This document shows positions 55,801 to 64,000 of a DNA stretch of 64,000 bases, piece after piece. Made by a program: the position numbers and the translations under genes. The notes under the pieces were generated by a model, which saw nothing but the letters and a program-made list of their open reading frames with translations, made no database searches and was not told the DNA's origin. How positions within the stretch are numbered: position 1 is the first letter of the stretch; each line of letters starts with the position of its first letter. Source of the DNA: Iris pallida (Eukaryota; Streptophyta; Magnoliopsida; Asparagales; Iridaceae); assembly GCA_029216955.1 (NCBI GenBank), contig JANAVB010010791.1:3598274-3662273 (forward strand). The letters run 5' to 3'.

Positions 55801-56732
55801 GCTTCATTAAGATCCCGAAAGTCGATGCAGACTCGAACTTTGCTGGTTTTCTTCAGGACTGGAACAATATTGGCTACCCAATCTGGATGTTGTTCTTCTC
55901 GGATAAAGCCACAAGCGATAAGCTTCTTGACTTCATCGTCGATGGCATCCATCATTTCTGGTTTGAAGCGCCGTTGTTGCTGTTTGACCGATTTTGCATT
56001 AGACAAGATATTCAATTTGTGAGTAGCAACTTTGGGATCTAGACCTGGCATGTCTTCGTAGCTCCAGGCAAAGACATCAATGTATTCTTGAATAAGAAGA
56101 ATTAATTTTTGCTTATCTGCCTCTGAAAGGTTCTTGCTGATGAATATTGGATGAGGGGACCCGCTCTCTCCTACATCAATTTGAACTAATTGATCTTTGG
56201 TAGGAGGTTCTCGTTGTTCGAATCGGAGTTCCCATTGGGTATCCATTCGTTGAACCCAAGGATCTGTTTCGGGATTTTTTTCAATATTCTCGTCATAGCC
56301 TTCTGGAAGTTCAACGGAGACCATGTTAGAAGATACAATTATTCGATAAACTTGACCAATACTGGTGTCAGAATCCCATGATCTGGAATCAGAAGAATTA
56401 GAGCGCTCTTCACTATTGGATTCGGAGGCTGCTGGGGATAATACTGGAGGTGAAGAATATCCGAGACCTTTTTTTGTCCTGCTATAGTACATCTCTGATT
56501 TTTCTTTTGGAACAGCCGTACGGATAGGAGTTATTCTATCCTTGTCGTAGTTGAGACCATTCTTGAAGTCATAACCCATCTTTCGAATGATGTCTTTTGA
56601 TTGTTGACTGTAACGACGCAGTTGAAGATGCCCCGTATCGTTACTTTTGCTATCATCCGTATAACTGAATTTTTGTTCTGGTCCTTTACTAAAAAGTATT
56701 GGACTCTCGCCTCTCTTTCTAAGGGACAACAA
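52881..56732 (-). pseudogene. Element C pol: RT - RNase H - second RNase H - integrase
   Basis: One minus-strand frame of about 1,280 codons, open for 894 codons from 56732 to 54048. RT: CIDFRDLNEAYPKDE near 55820, FMDGFSGYNQI near 55700, catalytic Tyr-Ile-Asp-Asp at 55532-55521. RNase H follows near 55.1-54.8 kb; second RNase H with FFDGASRIGP near 54640 and VAEYNALLIGLQLA near 54500. Integrase: His-His-Cys-Cys finger (53.95-53.82 kb); Asp 53732, Asp 53549, Glu 53441, correctly spaced; C-terminus LKKYYV at 52881. Stops: TGA 54048 and TGA 53559 plus one just after; the first two fit CGA to TGA changes against B. It is +1 to the protease frame, overlapping by 14 bp. Confidence 0.93.
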
Positions 56733-59700
56733 AGTATGAATCCTCTGGGTGTTCGAGTAAGACTTCTGTTTGAAGAGACTGTACTACTCCCATTATAAAT
56801 GACCGAAAGCAATCTAACATATCCAAATAGCATTTAGTATGATAAATGACATCAGTATACTGGAAAGGAGATGCTTTTTCATTGATTTGTACATCTGTAT
56901 TTATAATAGGACCTTTAGCCTTAGCAGGCTTGGTCAGATTGATTACAAGAGGGGGAGAAGAAGAATGTGAAGGAGGATTGGACTTATTATGACGGAGGTC
57001 GATAACAAGCGGCTCAGAAGAGGTGAGCTCCCTTTTATCCTTGTTATGAGATAAATCAATAACAAGTGGCTCAGAAGAGGTGAGCTGCCTTTTTTCCTTG
57101 TTACGACGTAAGTCAATAACAAGTGGCTCAGAAGAGGTGAGCTCTCTTTGATCCTGACCACCATCAGTTGATTGCTTCTGGACTGGCAAGTGAATAGCTA
57201 GTAGTTTGGAGGATTGAGGACGAGAAACACGCCCTTTGACAGGTATGATGAGAGTGTCATTAGGTACTGCTTCTTGTTCTTCTTTTGTGTCAAGAGACAG
57301 TACTACTTTTATGAACTCATCCTTGTACATACGAGCATCGTTGCAGTATGCTTCGACACCTTTGAAAGGATAGAGATCAGCAACCTCCTTTTGAACCTCT
57401 CTATTGTCATCGACATATTTGAAACATTGATGGAGCGTCGAAGGAACAATGTTATGTTCATACAGGAATGGTCTCCCCAACAGAGCATTGTAAGAACAAC
57501 CATGGTTGTCTATGATGTAGAAGATCACCTTTGTGCGGAGATTGCCTATTTGGAGTTTTAGGCGAATCTTGCCAGAGGTTCACTTCTTTCCTGGTTGAAC
57601 CCCAGGATGGTGGTGATTGTACTGGAAAGACTATGTACTGGGATCTTCAATGCATCTAACATTGTCTTCGGCATGATGCTGAGAGCAGACCCTGGATCTA
57701 TCAAAATACGATCGACTTTCATCGAGTCGACATATCCTATATAGTATAGAGGACGGTCGTGGCTATTGTCTTCCAACAGCATGTCATCCTGTGTGAAGGT
57801 AATGTTTGGAATTAACTCCAACACACTATGACAATGGAGGCAAGAGACTGGCTCTGCTTTCGGCTTCTTTAGAAGGGCTAGACAGGTTTTTGCCTGCATT
57901 AGAGCTTCACTCAAAGTTTCTCGAGTCTCTTTGGAGAGGCGTAAGAGCTCGAAAATTGACAGCCGGGCCGGTGTATTGGCTAATTGAGCCAAGATATCAA
58001 AGCTGTAAGGCTTTTCAAGTCCAGAAGGAGATGACATCTTCAAAGGTTTGTCGAAGTGAACTTGTTGTTTGCCTTTGTCGGCTACCGTCGGCTTGGGAGG
58101 AGTGGGTTCTACAACCGATGAGGAGGCAGCAGGAATATCCTCAGTGGAAACAGGTTGCACTGGAGCGGGCTCAGAAGAAGAAGCAGGATTCTCCTGAGTC
58201 TCAGGATAATCCTTTAGATAGGCTTTCCCTGATCTGGTGCCCAGCAGGATTTCCTCATCAACTATGGGGTCAAAAGATACCATATTGCAGATTTTTGTTT
58301 TGCCCTTAGAACGTTCTTTCTTCTTGGAGGAAGAGGGAACTTCGAACTCTGAAGCAAGATCAGGGTGAATCCATATAATCTCACCATTATCAAGAGACAA
58401 GGGGACAAAACCTTCATTTCGTGGAGGAGGGAGATTCTCAATCTCAAGAGTAGCTTTGGGGATAGGGATGACACCGTACTGTACCATCTGCGGAGGAAAG
58501 TTACCGAACTGAACTGAGACCCTGTTTGCGGTAATCGTCTTTTCGTCTTGCTGCAGAGTGACAACACCAGCGTTGACTAATTCTTGGATCTTGCCTTTGA
58601 GCACATAACATGCTCGAGTGGGATGTCCAATGAACCTGTAATAGACGTAATATTTGGGATGATCAGTCTTATCGACCTCATCAGTCTTCTTCGGGTCTGG
58701 GAGTTGGAGCTTATTGCTTTTGGTCAAGCAATCAAAGATGCTCACGGTGTCATTCTCGTCAAATGAGTACTCTACTTTCGGACGAGGTTCCCTTGGTGGA
58801 GGTACTGAAGGAATAGAAGTAGACGTAGGTGGAGCTACATTGACCGCCAAAGATTCTTTGTTCTTCAAGTTGATATTCAAAGTCTCCTTTTCTTTGCGGT
58901 TGTTCTGACGATTACCACCACCCGATGTCTGATGTTCATCCCGGTCGGGGTTAGACATGTGTACCCCTAGCTGCTTGAATTTGTCAGCACTAACTTCAGC
59001 TGCTTTAGCGTTGACAATGAAGGATGGCCAATCTTGGAACTGAGTTGACCCCATCCACATGCTGATGATAGGCAAAAGATTTGCCTTGCAGGTGTCTATG
59101 ATCACAGCGGTCGGAGTTCCAAGAGGCATTTTTAAAGCTTCTCGGCGGAACCTTTCAATAAAACTCTCAGCGGTTTCATTGTGTCTTTGTTTGATTTTAT
59201 TAAGGGCTGACATGGTCATGTCGTTGATCCCTTCATAGAATCGTTCCAAGAAGATTTGTTTTAGACCTGAGAAAGATGTGATACAGCCATTGGGCAAACT
59301 CCTGTACCAATCGTATGCTACGCCGGCTAAACAGCCGACGAATACTCTGGTAAGAAGAGCGTCATTTGGCTGCAGTTGGACAGTCATTACCTCAAAGTGG
59401 TTAATGAACTGACTAGGAGAAGTGCTGCCATCAAACAGAGAGATTATTGGAATCTTGTACTTTGGAGGAAATAGAACTTCTTTCCATTCAAGTGGATAGG
59501 GTTATTTGATCCCCAACCTCTGCAAATTGTCCTTCTCTTTGAAGGCCTTGAATTGAGTACGCAGGAGTTTGACAGCTTCATTAGCATCCTCCAATGATGT
59601 AGAAGGAGCAGGCTGAATCAGAGTGTTAGGGGAAGGAACAGCGTGGTAAGCACTACCTCCAGCACCTGACTGACTGGGTGTAGGTTGAATCTGTACAGGA

Positions 59701-61727
59701 GGTACTTGAGGAGAAGCTACCCCCAGTCCTGCATTGACAGGCACCGACGATGCTATGATCTCTGGATTTATAGCAGGTACAGTCGGTGGTACTGTATGTT
59801 GGGCCACAATGATAGAATGCATGCTTGCAACCATTTCAGCCATGGTCTTCAGCTTGTCTTCTACTGCAGCTATCCGTTGTTCTTGACTTGCTGAACTGGA
59901 AGCATCTGGGTCTTCAGTGACAACATAAGCTATCACTTCTCTAGGTACAGTGGAAGACACTGTCTGTTCAAAACTTTCACTGTATGCATCATAGTCGGGG
60001 AAAGAATCATCTCCTGAGTGAGAAAGAAGGAGATGACTGGAAGGATCTTGAAGATTCCTTTGACCGATTGTGTCTCGGCTTCGGGATCTGGTATGTCGAA
60101 ATACTCCTTCAGAAGATTCTTGGAGTAGATCTAAATACCGCTGGCTGGGCTTGCGAGGCTTGCCGTGCTTGGAGCACTTCCTACCTACAGTGTCTCTGGA
60201 AGTCATATTGACGGAAGCATACAAAACTTCGTCTTCATCTTCTGACATAGGTTCAGAGTTTGTAAAGTTCAGACGATCGAAGACAGATCGTTTTGTTGTC
60301 TGACAGCAACACTTGATGACAACCTTGTGATTACAATGGTGTCCAAGTGGTTGCACTGGAGGTGTTGAGATATTGTCCCATTTTTGTTTAAGGTGTTCTC
60401 GAAGATCAGGAATAATGACGGGACGAGAAGAAGTTCGAAGGATATGTTCTTTGACAACATTCGGAACATGGTTCCGGTTCTTCAAATGTTTTATCCCTTG
60501 AGTGTACAGGGAAGTACTCATTTCATTAGCATAGGTGTCAGGATTTTTGATCCTGGAAGTTTGCCTCTGATGCTGGTTGGTCTTCGACATTGGCTGTTTG
60601 CGTTTCGCTGAGGTTGGTCTATTGAGATAAGTTCTTAGATCAGCAAATTTACCCCCAGGGATTTTTGTCTGAGACACCTGCAATTTTCCCTGTTTTGAAC
60701 GGGATATCTTGAGAGTTGGGAGATCTTGGAATTCTGCTATCGGAGTAGGCAGAATACCTCTTTGATCAGTACACTTTCCTTTGGCAAGGAAGGAAGAAGA
60801 ACTCTTGTTTGAGAGAGTTCTTGTACTGACTGGTGTCGAGGCACGCTCAAATTGATCTTCTACGGTAAAAACCGAGGTAGACTGAGAAAAGACCAAAGGG
60901 CCTTTTTCTTTGTTTTGTAAAAAAGGGTTAGCTAAAGAGCGTTTCCCTCTATTGTCTTCCAAGTCGTGGGACGAGGAAGTTTAAGAAAAGACCAACGGGC
61001 CTTTTCCTTTGTTCTGAAGAGGAGGAGGATCAGTCAACAGACTACCCCCAGTAGATTACGCTGGAGCAACAGGGTGTTTGGGAAGAGGAGCAGAGTTTTT
61101 CCCTTTGCTGTGAGAAGAAGAGAGATTAGCCAAAGGGCTGTCCCGCTTAGACTGCACTGGCACAGGTTGCGCAGGGGTTGAAGTGGCTGTTGGCGCCTTG
61201 TTAGGTTGTGCAAGAGCAACTCTGGCAGAAGGTCTTTTGGCCACAGTCACAGCAGATTGCGCAGCAGGAGTCTTGACTTCAGAGTGCTTAAGTTGCACTC
61301 TGGTTGCTGGAGTGGTGGACTGCGCAGGCAGAGTTGCAGCCAACTGCGCCAGGGGAAGAAGAGTCTTGTACTTTGACAGAGCAGCATAGGAAGTGGTTTG
61401 TACACTGGCAAGGGGAGCAGCATACTGCGCATGGGCAGTAGCAGCAGACTGTGCAACCGTCTTGGGAGCAGAAACAGCAGACTGCGCAGCAGAGACAGTA
61501 GGCTGCGCAAAGGATTGTGCAGAGGACTTTGGAGTCCACACTGAACAGACTTTGCTCTTGGCAGAAGTAGCAGTACGACGAGTAGTCCCGGAGTTGATCA
61601 TCGCCTCGTAGGCCGTCTGGTTGACCTTTACAACCAGCGTCTTCTACGTCTTTCCGATAGACGCAACGTCACATTGAGTTATCACTTCCTCATCGGAGGA
61701 GAAAGTCGTCCCCAGCAGAGTCGTCAT
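56719..61727 (-). pseudogene. Element C ORF1-gag-protease polyprotein
   Basis: ATG at 61727, one base inside the LTR edge; Thr-Thr-Leu-Leu-Gly-Thr at the start contains the primer-binding site. A single frame runs to 57558 with stops near 61650, 61056, 60963 and 59502, then one frameshift near 57580. 61600-61140 is Ala/Gln-rich with many TGCGCA. A basic region and Cys-Cys-Cys cluster lie near 60310. The retrotransposon gag core is at 59480-58950 (FEVMTVQLQPNDAL, DWYRSLPNGC, FLERFYEGIND). The protease with Asp-Pro-Gly-Ser is near 57690. The tail holds three tandem Thr-Ser-Ser-Glu-Pro-Leu-Val-Ile-Asp-Leu units (57150-56990). Confidence 0.9.
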
Positions 61728-61728
61728 T

Positions 61729-62573
61729 TGTTTGCAAAAATAAAAGTTGATCTTTATTTCACAAACTTTGTAAGAAGATTACAAGAATTGTAGGAAAGTA
61801 CAACTATAGGAATCCGATCTGAATGACGATCGCTTTATTCCTTGGACCATGTGAACTTTGAAGACGATAGCCCCTGAAGAATGCAGCAGCACTTTGACAA
61901 GAACTTCTCATCTCTGGTGATGACTTGAATGATCTCTGATCTGATCTGGGATGATCTGGGCCTGATAATGAAGAATTGAAACTCTATTTATAGAGTTCTG
62001 GAAATAACTAATTTTTAGTTATTCTGAATTGCGCAGGATTGATTGCGCAGACATTGGACTCCGCAAGCAGCGAACTGTGCAGGCAGTTACTCGATCGTGG
62101 ACCACCTGTATATGACGCGTGGCATTGTTTGATTAAAATGCGCTTGGTCATGTACAGATGGTTACCACATGGTGAGTAATTGATGGCATGTAGGCCACAT
62201 GCAAATTGTCAGTTGTCTTGATGGAGTGTGCCACATGAACTACGCTGGCTTCAGACTGCGCTAGATTGAATTGCGCTGTAGAGAGTCTGGCAGATTGTGC
62301 TTCGATTGGGCTGTACAACTGTCCTCGAGCGCTGTGCTGCACAAGAAACGAACAGTTTCCTCGTTCTTCGGGCTGTCAGCTGTCAGAAGATATGATTCTC
62401 TGTCAGATAATGATGACGAGGCCACATCAGCTAGCGCACTTGGATGAGTGCGCAGTTCAGCCTGCACAGTTGAGATGTTGCACAATCTTTCTCCTGTACA
62501 GTTCATTTGAAGGGTGCACAATTTGATTTTCCTTGCTTTATTGATGGATGCAACTTGATTTTTAGGACCTACA
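61729..62573 (-). repeat. Element C 5' LTR (845 bp)
   Basis: Starts TGTAGGTCC on the minus strand, ends TTTGCAAACA. TATA box (minus) 61992-61985. Same length as the 3' LTR, with scattered substitutions, mainly transitions. Confidence 0.95.
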
Positions 62574-62578
62574 ATTGG

Positions 62579-62732
62579 GATTGAGTTGTACTTTATATAT
62601 TGTTCTCCTTTCGGAGCATATTCCATATTATGTTAGATATTGTGACCTAGGACAGCGTTCTACCGCTGATACTGTGACATAGGCTGGACGTACCCACTTC
62701 TCGTGCCCTTACACTGGGTGCGGGTCAGGACA
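62579..62732 (+). repeat. LTR D, segment 3 (3' end)
   Basis: Matches the end of LTR F: CCTAGGACAGCGTTCTACCG near 62650 and GTGCGGGTCAGGACA ending at 62732. The single-copy ATTGG target joins it to segment 2. Confidence 0.85.
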
Positions 62733-64000
62733 CGATGCCAAGAGCGGATCAACAAAAGACAGGCTAGCTAGAAGCTAGCATCAATATCCGACGATATCGA
62801 TAGTATGAGCACCATCCGAAGGACCGGCAATGCGCCCTACGACATCACAATAACAGAGAGCGGCACCTTCACATGTTCAGGAGACTCCTATCTACAAGGA
62901 CACATAGCTAGAGACTGTCAAATAAGATTTTAAGTATGCTTGAGGTGTGGTTCTGACCAGCACACCATTAGAGATTGCCCGGAGCCGCCATGACTTGCAG
63001 TACCGATAATCCACGACCAGGCCTTACCAGCACCAAGGCCATTCTAGCATCCTCCTCGGCCAGACCTTCTAGTACAGAGGGAACCACCTACAGGTGCTGA
63101 AGTTATACGGCCACCTATACTAAGAGTAGTTCAGAGGGGACCATAGTTCATACCATAGAGAGCTCAGTTTCAGCATGCTCGTCAGCAGTTTAGAGCACCA
63201 ACACCCGGTCAGGCCTTTGCGATGGTCGTAGAGGAGGAAGAGATACCCGAAGAGGTTATTTCAGGTACTATACTTGTAGCCTCTTTACCAACTATAGATT
63301 TATTTAACACCGGAGCCACACACTCCTATCTAGCAGCTAGTTTTGTAGAAGCCCAAGAGTAGCGACCGCACACCTTCCAAAGAATATAAGAATTCTTACG
63401 GGAGGAGGTATTGTGTCTGTGAGTGATGCGTGTAGATCATGTTCTGTAGTTGTTTGTGGAAGGAAGATGCATGCATGATTTCTAGTCTTTACAATGCAAG
63501 ACTATGATGTTGTGCTTGACACGAACTGTTTGAGCTAGTATCATGCAACGCTAGATTGTCGTCGGGCTTGTGTGATTTTTAGATGCCAAAGTCTTTCGGA
63601 GTTTGAATTCCTTCGACGAGCAATAGAACAAGGGAATCATTCCACTCTGAAAACCTATAAAGCAGAAGAGAAGCCAGCCCACCCACTGATTATATCTGAG
63701 TTCAAGGATGTATTTCCGGAAGAGCTTCAAGGATTGCCACCCGACCGAGATATAAAGTTCACCATAGATTTGATTTCGGGATCGAAGCCGATATCTTCCT
63801 ATGTTTATAGACTGGCACCGAATGAGGTACAGGAGTTGAAGGTCCAATTAGATAAATTGTTAGATAAGGGCTTTATTCTACTTAATGCTTCTCCATGTGG
63901 AGCACCCGTCTTATTTGTACTAAAGAAGGATGGGTCAGTGCGCTTGTACATTGATTACAGGGGATTAAACATGGTAACGATAAAGAACAAGTATCCCTTA
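62733..64000 (+). pseudogene. Element D internal region: gag end, protease and RT start (Tekay-like)
   Basis: Only about 150 bp separate the LTR end from the zinc-knuckle region, so most of gag is missing. 62880-62995: two knuckle-like motifs (CSGDSYLQGHIARDC and CLRCGSDQHTIRDC). Protease near 63290: Leu-Phe-Asn-Thr-Gly-Ala-Thr-His-Ser, with Asn where the catalytic Asp belongs. RT begins near 63690 with [20 protein letters not shown] and continues [24 protein letters not shown] to the window end. Several stops interrupt it (for example near 63360 and 63538). The residues are typical of Tekay/Del chromoviruses. The rest of the element lies to the right of the window. Confidence 0.85.

Larger units (their letters stand above)
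45931..62573 (-). mobile_element. Element C: Tat-lineage Ty3/gypsy retrotransposon with two antisense genes
   Basis: 16.6 kb. LTRs 45931-46775 and 61729-62573 (845 bp each); duplicated ATTGG at 45926-45930 and 62574-62578. On the minus strand: ORF1/gag/protease 61727-56719, pol 56732-52881. Then, on the plus strand, come a small ORF (52473-52796) and a PMD-like gene (47055-51747), and finally the hairpin/polypurine tract and 3' LTR. It is the most complete of the three related elements; all expected domains are present in order, damaged mostly by single stop codons. Confidence 0.95.

Noticed and set aside
53382..56042. Plus-strand ORFs opposite C's pol
   Set aside because: Shadows of integrase and RT coding sequence on the minus strand.

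Overview
This window is plant nuclear DNA made almost entirely of transposable elements. I see no intact host gene. The reasons for calling it plant are Tat-lineage and Tekay-like Ty3/gypsy retrotransposons, a DUF4283-type LINE, a CACTA DNA transposon carrying gene fragments, and plant mobile domain (PMD) ORFs. The species cannot be named; a large, repeat-rich genome is likely.

Layout. 1-1561 is an LTR on the minus strand (E) that runs off the left edge. 1562-2621 is an unexplained Pro/Gln-rich, repeat-containing stretch. A LINE on the minus strand lies in two parts, 33070-~35175 (5' half) and 2622-6857 (3' half). It was split by Ty3/gypsy element A (6858-33069, minus strand, duplicated target GTGAG). 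Element A's own left LTR was then split by element B (7782-21520, plus strand, duplicated target GACCT). To the right is a Tekay-like LTR (D), cut into three pieces (~35180-36305, 45530-45930, 62579-62732) and followed by D's gag/protease/RT start to the window end. The first D gap holds a CACTA element (36306-45529), which itself contains a 4.4 kb solo LTR (F, 41013-45435, target TAAGC). The second D gap is Ty3/gypsy element C (45931-62573, minus strand, target ATTGG).

Elements A, B and C share one plan: LTR - long ORF1/gag with the primer-binding site inside its first codons - protease - RT - RNase H - second (archaeal-type) RNase H - integrase - tandem-repeat spacer - an antisense gene with its own TATA box - polypurine tract - LTR. 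The antisense gene starts Met-Ala-Pro-Lys, carries a PMD-like domain and ends in a coiled coil. C has sense and antisense parts in full order. A has lost RT-RNase H-integrase but keeps the antisense gene. B keeps pol but has lost the PMD core of the antisense gene.

The most interesting signals are: (1) the antisense PMD gene with a private promoter in three related elements; (2) a second, small, intact antisense ORF in C (52473-52796) with its own TATA box and a ~30 bp repeat array just upstream; (3) element-specific keyword motifs (ATGCGGC in A/B, TGCGCA in C) that recur in the LTRs, in ORF1 coding sequence and in the antisense gene's first intron; (4) a hairpin with a conserved bulged A, abutting the polypurine tract in all three elements and showing compensatory changes. 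Coding decay in B and C is mostly by in-frame stop codons with few frameshifts.
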